Assembly (NCBI RefSeq): GCF_949628265.1
Contig: NC_088789.1
Coordinates: 32,295,883 to 32,359,882, forward strand
Origin: Cloeon dipterum
Lineage: Eukaryota > Arthropoda > Insecta > Ephemeroptera > Baetidae
DNA: 64,000 nt
Direction: 5' to 3'
Position 1 is the stretch's first letter. Every line of letters starts with the position of its first letter. The notes beneath the pieces are model-generated. The model was not told the DNA's origin. It saw nothing but the letters and a program-made list of their open reading frames with translations, and did no database searches. Made by a program: the position numbers and the translations under genes. Positions 20,599 to 32,307 of the stretch are shown here, one piece after another.

Positions 20599-23500
20599 AT
20601 GTCGTTGCAAAAGGCGCTGTGTTTGATCTGCGAGCGTCCGACGGCGGACGGCGCTGTCTCCGCTGTCCACGTGGACAAAGAAAAACTGCAGAATTGGTTT
20701 CTCAACGTCTGCGAGTACGAAATGGACGAAGAAATCTACGACGACGACCTGATTTGCTACTTTTGCGCCTGGCACGCCGAGTGAGTTAAGGAATTGAAGG
20801 AATCTCCTTTTTTTATTTTAGGAATTTTCCCATATTTAGGTTTCAATGGAAATTCGACGAAATGGCGGACGAGGATTTGGTTTGGTGGAATTTGGATTTG
20901 GACGATGCAGCCAAGGAGCTGCGGAAACATTACTTTGGTAATTTTTTTAAAGTGACTCTAAGAAATTTATTCATTTCTGCCAAATATTTTTCTAAAGGAG
21001 GACAAGTTGAGCAGTGTTGGGTGACATTAGAAAAGGTGAAACTATCTGAAAGTGAACCCAGGTAGCACACAAAGTCACTCAGACATCACTATGATGTCAT
21101 AATTTGACTTTCGTGATATCAGAAAATGACATTTGCAATAAAAACCAAATTAGAAGTGAGAAATAATTTCCAAATAGGTTTTGAGACTCTTTTGTGCTCT
21201 AAAAAGAACGTCCAGTCAGAATTTTTCAAAAAATCAATAATTTTGGAAAATCAATTTCTGACATCTGACTGACATCACTGTGATGTTGGTTTGACATCAC
21301 TATGATGTCAGACACTTGAAAATTGAAAATGGCCTTAAAAGTTCAGAAAATGTATAATTCGCGCACATCCGAGACAATTTTTTGAAAATTTTAATTTTTT
21401 TGGCCCACCTCATTTTCTGACATCTGTGTGACATCACTGTGATGTTTGTCTGACATCACTATGATGTCAGACAGTCCAAAATTAAAACTGGCCTCAAAAG
21501 CTCTAAAAATGAATAATTCGCGCTCATCTGAAACAATTTTTCGAAAATTTTAATTTTCTGGCCCACTCGCAAGCTAAGTACTTGCGATGTGGACTTAGAA
21601 AAATTTGACGCGCGCGGTTTCCCACATTCAAGCGCTCGGCCACCAGGCGGCAGCATCGGCAGCACCGACGATACAGCGAGCTGAGCGATCAAGAGCCAGA
21701 AGTTGCGCGGCCATGTTTGATTGTGCGAACGTTTTGTTTTCAACGGATAGAACATTTTTAGCGCTTTAAAAAGTGACGGTTAGGTCGTGTGGCGTTCCGA
21801 AATTGCAGCAGCTAACAGACTACAGGACATCCTTGCCGTTTAGCACCTGGATTTTGCACCAAGCCGTCACAAAAGGTGAGTTAGGCGTTAGGCGGCTCAA
21901 GCGAATATGTTTTGCAAAGTTGAACACGCTTTTTGGTGTCAAACTTCAAGTTTTGATCGGGCTTTCTTAGAATAACTTCACGTTGAGGAATTTTTATAGT
22001 GCGTGCATTTAATTTTAGGTTAATTTTGAGACTAGCATCGTCATGAGCGGCCCGAGATCTAAACTGATGGTGTCAACTTCTCGTCAACCAACACGTCAAT
22101 CACACTTCCCGGACCCTTTTCAACCTTCAGAAGGACGATCGAGGACCAGGGAGCCTGTCTGTGTCCTGTAACTCAGCATGGACACCTCCGCTTGCCCGAT
22201 TACACATTTTCAACGCAGCCGTGAGTGAAATTTTTCGATTATTTCATACTTTTTTCACTAAATAAGAAGTTTAATGCAGAAAAAATGTATAACTTTTGTC
22301 AATGTTCAAAGGAAGGAATGAAATTGTTTTTTTTTATTTTAAGGCTAAGACTGACAACGTGATGAGCCGCCCGTCATCGAAATTGACGCTGTCCGCCTCC
22401 CTTGTCAACCACTCATCACTCGAGAAGCTTGAATGTCCGGGATTTTTGAGATTGATTCTAACTTATGGGTACGGTAATCAAATTATTTAAATCAGAGCAC
22501 GCCAACAGATGTTTTCAAATAATAAGAATATTTAGAAAATATTTTTTTCTTTATTTTGCAGAGCAAATTTAAATTTTTTTAACTTTTTATTAAAATGTTG
22601 GGAAGCTTAAAGTTTCCTTTATCTAAAAAAATTTGTTTTTGATTGAAATTTCAATATTCCTGATAATTTAAAATTAAAGTTACTATTTATGAGAATAAAA
22701 AAAATTGAACATTTTATTCGATCCCGAACTACTCACGTATCACCCTCAAAAGCATCTTTTGAGATGTAATCGGGCGAAGTGATTTCTGGCAGCCGCGAGT
22801 AAGGTGGCCACTACCCGTAGCTGTGGGCAAGGCGGCCACGACCGTAGTGGTCGACTTTCATGCGGCCACTACCCTAGTAACCAAGCAACGTTGATTGAAC
22901 GTTGAATCAACGTTGAACGTCAACGACGTCAACACAGAATCAACGTTGACGTCAACGTTCAATCAACGTTGAGAATGGTCACTGCGGTGTCGTTGATGCA
23001 ACGTTGACGATCAAATTTCGTCGAAAAAATCGCGGTATACATTATCTCAGCAGATCGCTTTATTTTTACTTAATTCGTGTTTTTTTTATAGTGTCGATCA
23101 CCGAAATTTATATCGTTGTTGACGATCAACAACGCATCAACGTTGCTGCGTTGTTGATGTAAATGAAAATTTTTTTGGGTTCTATTAATTGGAATTTATT
23201 TCTTTAATCAAAGATCACACATTACAAAATGTTCTGGTACATTTCCTATTAAGAATTTATTATATAACGCTCGTCTAGGTGTTATTTGCTTAATTTCACG
23301 ACTGTCTGGAGTGGCTTAAAAAGAGCCAGCTGACAGATTTGCCTGTTCTGTGTTATTTCTTGCGTGGGAGTTCCTGAAATATGACTTGAACTGAACACCT
23401 TTAACAGGTCTTCACCACTCAGTGCCGGACTCTCACTTGGTTCGCTTTCGTGGCCGAGATGCGGCATCCCCGAACTCCGTAATTGTCTTAACCGACAGGG

Positions 23501-26500
23501 TCAAAATACGAAGACTTGTGTTTATTAGATTGTTTAAGTTAAACTTGCATATTTCCAGTGGGGATCTCAAACAATCAATACGCAATACGACGCGGGTGAT
23601 GGTCGTCTCTATCGTATAACATAAGCTCGAGTGTTAAAATAGATGGAAGTCGTATTGATTATTTGAGATCCCACTGGAAATAAGTAAGTTGTTTGACTTA
23701 AAACAATCTAAAAAACGTAAACCTTCATATTTATAACACTGTCCGTCTGACAGTTGCAGATTTCGAAACACCACTTAATTATTCGAGCGAACCAGGCGAG
23801 TGACCAGCTCTGGGTGCTGCAGACCGGCCAAAGGAGTTAAGTTAAATTACGGGAACACCCACGCGAGAGTCCCAACAGCAGCCCAAGACAAGAGACAAAT
23901 CTGGCAGTTGGCTCTTTGAGCCACTCTTAAAGTAAATCAAAGCAATTAACTCCAAAGACGAGCGTTACAATACATAAATAAATTTTTAAATTAATGGCAC
24001 CCGCTAAAAAGCCATTTAATAGAAATTACATTACTTTTAAATAAATAATTATTAGTTAAAAATTCCCATGATAGTAGTTCCTGTTTTCTTTTTTACAATT
24101 TACAATGACATATATGGTGGGTAATATTCTTCAATTGAGAGCTGCTATTTTAATTTAAGGCACAATAGTATATTTATAATTAAATTATCACGTTATCGTA
24201 TCGTGCAGCAGCTTTTTTGGTCCCACAAAGGCCACAAACCCATTAAAATAGTACATAACATCCAAAATACTGGCGGCTTAAAACATTAAGGGCTTGAGTG
24301 ACTGGTGAATTGAGTTGTTTTTTCATTTTCTTGCTCTTCCGGCCTCTGCTATTCACATTTTGCCAACGACGCAGAAGAACCATATCTTTGGCAGCTTCTC
24401 AGGATGCCCTTGTTGCTCATGAGAGATCTGTGGACATCATGAATTATATAAATTACTTTCTAAATTCTACTCATATCTTTAAATTTTACAAATTAATGCG
24501 CAAATTTTTACTGTGAGAGACATACTTTGACATACGCATGTCAAGGTTAGTAAGGTACTATTCAGTCTTACTAATAAATCATCCCTTTTTCTTCACCCCT
24601 AAAATCAAAGTACTTCAACTTAGAGCTACATAAGATTAAACTATGTAACAAAACCGTTTTTTAACATGAAATTTAACTAATATATTTTACTCATTCAAAA
24701 CATGATTGGAAGTACAATAATAAATCAAGGTTATTGCAATTCAGAGTGGAGAAAAGGGGATATCTTTCCCTATCAACTTGAAATCGGGTGTTTTTAAATT
24801 ATTCAGACGGTAATTTATTCAAGTTAATGGCTTTCAACCAGTTAAAGATGATTTTTTCAAACTTGTTGGTCCATTAACAAGGGGTCATGACACTATTTTA
24901 CAGCTTTTGGTAAATATTTGGCCAAAATAATGACTTAACCTTTGAGAAATTTTTGAAAATCTGATGCTTATGCCAAAATTGAACGTAATTTACTGCCAAA
25001 TAATTAAATCTGAGTTAAATAAATTACCTAAATGCCAAGGCTGCAAGTTTGGTCCATCTCCAAGATCGACGATAACTCAGCAGCGACACATACCAGCAAA
25101 GATTCTTCTCTTTTCTATAGAGAAATGACGCGCATCCTGAAACGGGGAAAATACTAGTATTCTGCATGCAAATTTGAATATTACAATATTCATGACAAAT
25201 AATCAAGCCGATAAACACACTAGATTTACAACGAGTCTCAAATTACATATAACTGATACTATATTTTAATTAGTTTTAATTCAAATTTCAAAAGATACAG
25301 GAAAGCAGCAAAAAAAAACGAATAAATTATAATTATTATTGCATCAATCACACTATGAAAAAATTTGATATATGCTCAGAGACGTTTCAGTCTAATAAGG
25401 GGTCAGTAATGAAATCAAATTGTAAAAAGGATATATTTTTCAAATCAATCAGACAATTTTCAGAAATGACAAATTATAATGCGCATTTCTCCGTAAAATT
25501 TAAGGTAAATTGTACGCGGTTTTAGAGTTGAAATTTATAGAAGACACTTATTTGCTTTCAGGTCTTGTTAATAGATGGTGAAATTCCAAGTTTGGAGCTT
25601 GAGAATGGGAGCGTTCCCTATTTTTCAGTATCTCAAAAATCCCCGAGCAACGAATTCTGTTAATGAATTCTTAACTGTTACTCTTGACTGATTTGAGATA
25701 ACGCTTAGAAAATTTCACTACCCGACCCAGTTTTCGATCCTGAAAAACTTTTCTATTTGCAAAAATTCCCAGGTCGAAGGTCAAGGTCACTTTTTGCAAC
25801 CTTTTTTTTGAAAATTCAAAATTAAGGGATGATATCCCTATTCGATTATTTGTGGTTCAGGGTTTAAATGTAGCCCGTGCAATTCTGCACAAGCACACCA
25901 AGTTTCATAGGTGCAATCACGATAGTTTTGCTGCAATTCGAATATGAAAATTAAAAACCGGCTCAAGGCTGCTCGGCCGCGCATGGCCTTTGGGCAGCGA
26001 GTTCGCCTCTCGTTTTTGAACTATATATTTTATTGCATTTAATTTTCGTATAAAAACCAAGAGGCCTAATGAAGGTAGAAATCGACGTTAAGGGTCTGTC
26101 CCTGACGGGCCCCAGAGATAAAAAATTCGAAAATTTCCAATTTCATCGAACTCGCTGTCATTTCATAGGTTTTCAACGCTGTAAAGTTCAAATTCAAAGC
26201 CTAAACTGCTGAATGATAGTCCTGAAACCGGTCCTTGAGATAATTGTGGTAGCCATTAACTCTGACATAATACTAAAATATATGAAAATATTAAAATCTT
26301 TAATTTATGATAAGAACCTTCTGTTTTGAACACATGAAGTTCATATTGAATGTTGAAAATTGCGATTTTATTATTATTTCATTGTAAAAATGAGCAATGT
26401 AGCAAATAAATTACTTTCTAAAATTTTTGACTTAATAATTTAGGGAAACAAAAGGGTTTCATTTTTAAGATTAGCTTAATTGATATTGCATTTAAAAACA

Positions 26501-29500
26501 TTTTGACAAAGCATTAAGGAAAAGATTAATCAAAAATTAATATGAACTTCATGTGTGCAAAACAGAAGTATATTTTCATAAATTAAAGATTTCAAAATTT
26601 TAACCATCACATCTCAGGATTTATAGATTCCAAAATAATTATTTCAAGGATCGGTTTCAGGACTCTCATTTGGCAGATTTGGAATTTTATTTGAGCTTTA
26701 CAGTGGTGAAAACCAATGAAAAGACACCAAGTTCGATGAAATTGAACTTTTACGACATTTTAACTCAGGGTCACGTCAGCGACAGACCCTGAAGGTCGAG
26801 TTCCAGCTTTCTATGGCTCTCTTGTTGTGTCTAAGCAAAGTAAATTAATGCGAAATAAATATATTGACGAACGAGAGGTGAACTCGCTGCCCTGGCCAAT
26901 CTGGCCATGCGCTGTCGAGCGGCGTCGGGCTGGATTTTGATTTTCAAATTCAAATTGTAGGAAAACTTTCGCGATCGCAACTATGAAACACGGTGTGCTT
27001 ATGTATAATTGCACGGGTTACATTTAAGCTCCTAACTCAGAAAATCGAAGAGGCTTTTATCATTCCTTAACATTAAATATTCAAAAAAGGACGCAAAAGG
27101 GGACCTTAGATTTGCGCTTTTTTGTAAAATGAAAAATTTTCAGGATCAAAATCTAGGTTGGGCAGTGAAAATTTCAGATGATCTACGCAGTCAAAGAGTT
27201 ACAGTCCACATTTCAATAACAGAGTTCATTTTTTTGGGGATTTTCAAGATAACGAAAAAATAGGCAGCTTTAATTTTGGAATTTGAACGTCTTTTAGCAA
27301 GTACGGTACTTAAAGCAAATATAATTGTCATCTAAAAATTTTAATGTTAATAAATCATGTCCGATCGACTACCAATCTTGCGGAGAACTGCCAATATTCT
27401 TATTAACATATTTATGTTGGATAAAAGAGGATCCTTATCAACATGTAGTTTAATTTCTGTATATTAGGAAGTGCAGAAAGCTGTTTGAAAGGCTTGCACC
27501 TTAAAGAAATATATTTGGAAAATACGAAGTCCTGACAGAGACTGAAAAAGTAGAATTATTTAATTTTTAGGCATCAAAACATTTGATAAAAATTCCAAAA
27601 TCGCTTCAAAATTTTTAATTTTCATTTTTTTAAATTATTTCGTTAAAACCTTATATCAGATTTGTACGTTGATAACATAAAATATTAACTATACAAGATG
27701 ATTACATCAATATTAATAATCTGTAATGATTCCGTTTGAATTAAATTCAATTTCCATTTAAAAAAATTAAAAATATGAGAACCAGTTTTATAACCTGTCA
27801 TTTCCGAGTCTTCAGGAAAGTTAATTAGCCAAGACTGTGGAAAAGTTTGTGTTTTCTCAAAGAAGCATTCTCAGTCAAGTTTAACTTTGTCATTTTTTAA
27901 AAACCTTATTGAAGAAAAATAAAATTATTTTCAAATCAGTCACAATATTTGCCCAAAATAATCGAAATGGAATTAGAATGCAAAATTAATGCTCATCGAT
28001 TTCCGAATGCATATTAGTAATATTTTAAAATAACCTAATTTTTTTGACAGCGTAGTGATCCGAAACATGTTGTCATTTGAGTAGAGGAAAAAATATCCTA
28101 GCTGGCAACAAATTTTTATGTCAAAGACAATGATAAAAAAACTTAACTTCAGTCGGTAAGCAAAACATTAGTGCTGAAAAGCATGATTCATTCATTCAAT
28201 TATCTAAATTTTCAATGCTCTGTGACACTCAACGTTCCAAGAGTGCTGGTTTTTAAAATAATTATGAGCAAGCCAGTTTTATCCCAAATTTGCCGGCTAA
28301 ATTGGAAAAAAGTGGCTATAGTAAGACACTTCAGTACTAAAATTCTGGTAAACTATTAAATTCCACCTTGAATTTAAAATTTTTTAAACTTTCTAATCAT
28401 TAAAATTTTATATTGAACATAATTATTATATAAATTATATTATCATGCAAAAGACAATCTATTATAGCTACAAACTTTAACCGATTAAAATCCCCATGAT
28501 GCCGATAACAATTGCCTGCGGTTTTAACTTTTAAATTTTAAACACACTCTGGCTAAAACCGGCTGGTCCTTCAGTGTCCAAAGTTCCAAATTTTGATCAA
28601 AATTCGGAACTTTGGGAACTTGCTGATGTTCGCTGCTAATATGGAAAATAATTTAAATATAAAATATATTACCTAATTGAAGATTGCCAGGCCAAGATGT
28701 TCATTCAAACCGTCCAACTGCGAGAGTTCGAAGTCAGATCAAAGCTCGTGCAATCAGGAAAAGGGCATTCCAGGAAATTCGGCAAAAATTCATTCTTTGC
28801 CCAGGAAAATGACACCTCCTGAAACGTAAATAAACAAAATCAACTAAACTTTCTCATGAATGTGTGTGGAAAAAATACTTTCCACCAGGTCAAATTCTTA
28901 TGAGAATATCCCATAAAGGTATGGGTGCCGAAAATTGTAATCTACGGCGAAATATGTAATTTTTCCCTACATAAAAAATCCATGTTAACTAAACAACTGA
29001 TAAAAATAAAAGTAAAACAACTTTAATACACGTATCCTACTCGTAAATTATCTCTCTAGCCAAAATTATGATTAAAAATTAATGTTTGATAGCTGATTCA
29101 ACAAAAGAACGAATGATAAAATAAAATTTCATCACTAATTTAACGCAAAAGTTGATCAAAACACACATAAATTGAGGAAATCGAAAATCTTGGCTTGTGT
29201 TTTTTTTGGTACTTTACCAAAACAAATCAAACTTTGTGCTTATCTCCCGTAAACCCCTGCGGCCAAAATCGGGTCAAACTAGCGTCCTTACCTTTTAGAA
29301 ACATCCAGAACACGATTATGGGTCCGTTCAGGCACTTAATCTGTCAAAAACCACCGAAAACAAGGAGATCAACGCGGGCGGCTAGGATGATGCAATCGCG
29401 TGCCGGTCCGTCATGTTGTTTTTATACACAGCGCCAGCAGCTGTTGCTTGCTGCTGCTGGCAGTGGCGAGTGGCGCTACGCGCGCCACGCACGGCCAGCG

Positions 29501-32307
29501 AGGTAAACACAGAAAGCGCGCGCGCGCGAACATGCTGAATTAGCACTAACAATAAGTGCTCAGATCGAGTTAATTGAAAAGTTAATATTTATTCAAGCAT
29601 TAAAAAAATAACGAAATTTTTAATTAATAATTTTGTCTCAAGACAAACTCGCAGAAAATTTGATCTTCAACGTCGCATCAACTTCACATCAACGTTGATT
29701 GACGAAAATCCTTGAAGAACGAGTTAATTGAAAGAAAAAATAAAAATTGCTAATTTTAGAATTAAAACTTTTAAAAATTTTAAGAAATTATCGTTTCATG
29801 AAACACTTCTACGCGCAGAAAAATTTTATCTTCAACATCACATCAACGTTGTTCAACGTTGATTGAAAAAAATACTTTAAGAACGGGTTAATCGGAAGAG
29901 AAAAAAAATATTGCTAATAAAAGTATTAAAACTTATAAAATATTTAAGAAAAACACTATTCATGACACACTTAACCGATTTGAAAATTTTGATCTTCAAC
30001 ATCGCATCAACGTTGTTTAACGTTGACTGACAAAAAATTTGGAATTTACAAATTTTATCTAATCTGATTGCACATATAAGTTGGAAAGAGTGAAAAAAGG
30101 TAAATTTTTCATTTTCCATATTACAAATTAATCATAGAGTGAAAGTCATGGTGATCGTTGACGTTCAACAAAAAATCAACGATGCCAAAAATGGTACTTT
30201 CAGACAAGTATTGAAATTGAAAATAGTATGAACAGTTTAACAATAATATAGTCTTCAATTTCCAATTAAAATTTAGTTCATTTTTTCACTTTTGACCATT
30301 GTTGACGTTCAACGATAAATCGTCAGAGCGTTGCTCAACGTTGATGGTTACTAGGGATACGGTCGTGGCCGCGGGAAAGTCGACCACTACCAGCGGCTGC
30401 AGGCAGGGTGGCCATGAAAGAGGCGGCCACCCCCGATGGCCGTGGGCAAGATGGCCACCAGCGGTGGCCGCGGGATAGGCGGTCAATGGCAAGGCGGCCA
30501 CCACCAGCGGTCATGAGCAAAGCGGCCACCAGCGGCGGCCGCGGGAAAGGTGGCCAATGGCAAAGTGGCCACCACAGGCAGCCGTGAGCAAGGCGATCAC
30601 CATAGACGGCGGTGAGCAAGGCGGCCACCACCAGCGGTCGTGGGTAAGGCGGCCACCAGCGGCGGCCGCGGGAAAGGCGACTACAAACAGGGCGGCCACG
30701 GTGGAGGTGGCCACCACAGGCGGCCGCAGGCAGGGCGGCCACGGAGGAGGCGGCCACCACCGGCGGCCACGATGAAGGCGGCCGCGGTGGAGGCGGCCAC
30801 CACCAGCGGCCACGGTGGAGGCGGCCACCACCAGCGGCCACGGTGGAGGCGGCCACCAGTGGCCACAGGCAGGGCGGCCACGGGCAGGGCGGCCACGGGC
30901 AGGGCGGCCACCACCGGCGGCCATTTGTCTATATGATATATGGGTGATTTCAGGAAGACATCACCCTGACATCAGGGTGATGTCAAATAGATGTTAGAAA
31001 ATGATATCAGAGTGACATGAGAAAAGTGGACATTTGTACCTAAAAATGATATCACTGTGACATATTCTGATGTCATACAGACATCATAGTGATGTTCGGT
31101 ATGACATCACAGTGATGTCTGGGTGACATTTCGTGCTACCTGGGAAGAAGAGAATGATGAATTTCAAGAGGACTCGATCTCAGTCAATGAGAAGCAGACC
31201 AACTTGGGTTCAGAAAAGAAAAAATGTTTCTACTGTGGTAAACCTTTTAAAAACTTAAAAAACCTCTCAGAACATGTGAAGAGAACACACAAGAATGCTA
31301 TCAGATGTGAAAATTATCGTTGTGCCACTTATTTTCACACAATCGAGGAAAGGGAAAAACACAACGATGAAGTCCATGAAAAACCGAAAGAACGGAAAAT
31401 ATTCATATGCGAATTTTGTGGCAAGGAATTCAAAGGAAATGGAAATATCAACATTCATGTTCGTCAGGTCCATCGTGAATTTCCAGTCAAGTGCGTTTTT
31501 CGTGGCTGCGTCTCGTTTTTCAAAACTAAAACTGAAATGAGAGCTCACTTTGACTCTCTTCACAAAACAGATAACGCAAAAATGATTGATTGTGAATATT
31601 GCGATTACAAAACAAGAAAGAAAAGTCATCTAGATCATCATGTTGCTAGAAAACACAGAGCAGAAAAGAAATTCAAGTGTGACAAATGCAACAAAATGCT
31701 CCCAACCAGTTTTGATTTACTAAGGCATGTGACGTACGCGCATAAATTCAAACGCTGCAAATTTTGTACATTAGATGTTTCTGTCGGTTATTTCACTCAA
31801 CACATCCGAAAGTGTACCTGCGTTCGCTGTAAAAAAGAGTTCCGGTGTTCAGGTTTGTACCAATCGCACCTGAAAAAGTGCAGAAAAACTTTGTTGAAAT
31901 GTGTCAAGTGTCCAAAGAGCTTCAAAATGCCTTCTTTACTTGTGTACCACATGAATAGAAAACATGGAAGTCGTGAATGGCGTGGATTGGAGCACAAATC
32001 TCTCGGATTTAAGTGTGAACCCTGCAAAAGGTACTACAAAAGTGCGATTATATTGAAACAGCATTCTAACAGGATGCACAAGCAAGCCAAATTGAAGCAC
32101 TGTGCCCATTGCCCAAGGAGTTTCTATTCCACTTTTAATTTGAAAAATCACCTCGCAGTGAAACACAATTTGCTAGCACTTCAATTTGAATGCAACGAGT
32201 GCAAAAAACAATTCATTTATAAAAGTTCCCTTTATGAACACATGAAGCGTAAACACATGTACAAGCCAAAATGCTTGAATATTATAAATTATGTAAATTA
32301 TGTGTAA
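20599..32307 (+). CDS. ZAD-like C2H2 zinc-finger protein 2, exon 3 split by a transposon
   Basis: Exon 1 (20599-20780) encodes the ZAD-like module (LCLICE...ICYFC). Exon 2 (20840-20937) carries LVWWN and DDAAKELRKHYF. Exon 3 starts at 20998 (GQVEQCWVTLEKVKLSESE) but is interrupted at 21056. The same frame resumes at 31144 (EEENDEFQED) and runs to 32307 with 12 fingers, CFYCGKPF to CNECKKQF. Removing 21057-31143 gives about 500 aa with a continuous frame, so the insertion hit an intact gene. The terminal finger 13 is absent; the C-end reads CLNIINYVNYV. The 388-codon finger part remains free of stops. Expression now would need the insert to be spliced out or the fingers to be read from a new promoter. 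Probable nuclear DNA-binding protein, or a recent pseudogene. Confidence 0.75.
22043..22171 (+). CDS. 42-aa ORF in outer transposon, copy 1 (unrecognised)
   Basis: Starts MSGPRSKLMVSTSRQ. A second 42-aa ORF 190 bp downstream starts MSRPSSKLTLSASL, so the pair looks like a duplicated small exon or gene. An exon-like stretch with a GTGAGT donor lies just upstream (about 21800-21873), and AG acceptor-like sequence precedes each ORF. No known domain. It may be a coding exon fragment of the transposon's gene rather than a complete protein. Confidence 0.3.
   Translation: MSGPRSKLMVSTSRQPTRQSHFPDPFQPSEGRSRTREPVCVL
22362..22490 (+). CDS. 42-aa ORF in outer transposon, copy 2 (unrecognised)
   Basis: Starts MSRPSSKLTLSASLVNHSS and matches the first ten or so codons of the ORF at 22043 (MS-x-P-x-SKL-x-x-S-x-S). 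Homology fades towards the C-terminus. Both are exactly 42 codons plus stop. Function unknown; a decayed exon of a transposon gene is the main alternative. Confidence 0.3.
   Translation: MSRPSSKLTLSASLVNHSSLEKLECPGFLRLILTYGYGNQII
23250..23975. repeat. ~725 bp foldback inside inner transposon
   Basis: Inverted arms meet near 23605. ATTTCCAGTGGGGATCTCAAA near 23550 pairs with TTTGAGATCCCACTGGAAAT near 23660, and outer parts pair ACGCTCGTC (about 23270) with GACGAGCGT (about 23960). The interior differs by small indels. No coding potential supported. Confidence 0.7.
25530..27345. repeat. Second giant imperfect palindrome (arms ~850 bp)
   Basis: Inverted pairs run from the outside in: AAAGCAAATA near both ends; CAGGATC(G/A)AAA; GTGCAATT...CACACC near 25890 with its inverse at 26990; GGGTCTGTCCCTGACG (26092) with CGTCAGCGACAGACCC (26774); GAACACATGAAGTTCATA (26318) with its inverse at 26545. 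The centre is about 26440. Arms are more diverged than those of the palindrome at 10.1-11.8 kb. It carries no ORF that survives on both arms. Confidence 0.75.
30357..30930. repeat. GC-rich minisatellite (~27-30 bp units)
   Basis: Tandem units of the type GGCGGCCACCACCAGC plus GGCCACGGTGGA, more regular towards the right end. It produces long low-complexity open frames in several phases on both strands, which is a compositional artefact. It belongs to the outer transposon and is split by the inner one; its left stump is 22790-22871. Confidence 0.85.

Larger units (their letters stand above)
22872..30356. mobile_element. 7.5 kb inner DNA transposon nested in the outer element's minisatellite
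   Basis: Left end CCCTAGTAACC, right end GGTTACTAGGG (11 bp inverted repeat). Multiple TCAACGTTGA palindromes and GACGTTCAAC motifs fill both ends (22880-23160 and 29690-30350). The GC-rich minisatellite GGCCAC...GGC continues on both sides (22790-22871 and 30357 onward), showing insertion into that repeat. The target duplication is not clean. A related 3' fragment lies at about 59930-60410. No long ORF; exon-like pieces on the minus strand are noted in the findings. Confidence 0.75.
21057..31143. mobile_element. ~10 kb DNA transposon (outer element) inside zinc-finger exon 3
   Basis: Ends are inverted: CCCAGGTAGCAC on the left and GTGCTACCTGG on the right, followed by a shared CAGACATCACTRTGATGTCA block. 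Palindromes TGACATCACTATGATGTCA are repeated several times near both ends (21085, 21265-21315, 21425-21475, 30960-31125), resembling transposase-binding arrays. GAA occurs on both sides (21054-21056, 31144-31146) as a possible 3 bp target duplication, with a base of uncertainty at the ends. Removing the nested 22872-30356 element leaves about 2.6 kb, containing two small ORFs and a minisatellite. Superfamily not recognised. Confidence 0.8.

Noticed and set aside
22880-23160. TCAACGTTGA repeat cluster considered as a CRISPR-like array
   Set aside because: Spacing is irregular, repeats are palindromic transposon-end motifs, and the genome is eukaryotic.
30286-30936. Long overlapping open frames on both strands (Pro/Trp/Arg- or Gly/His-rich)
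   Set aside because: They are produced by the GC-rich minisatellite in several frames at once, with low-complexity translations and no start or splice context.
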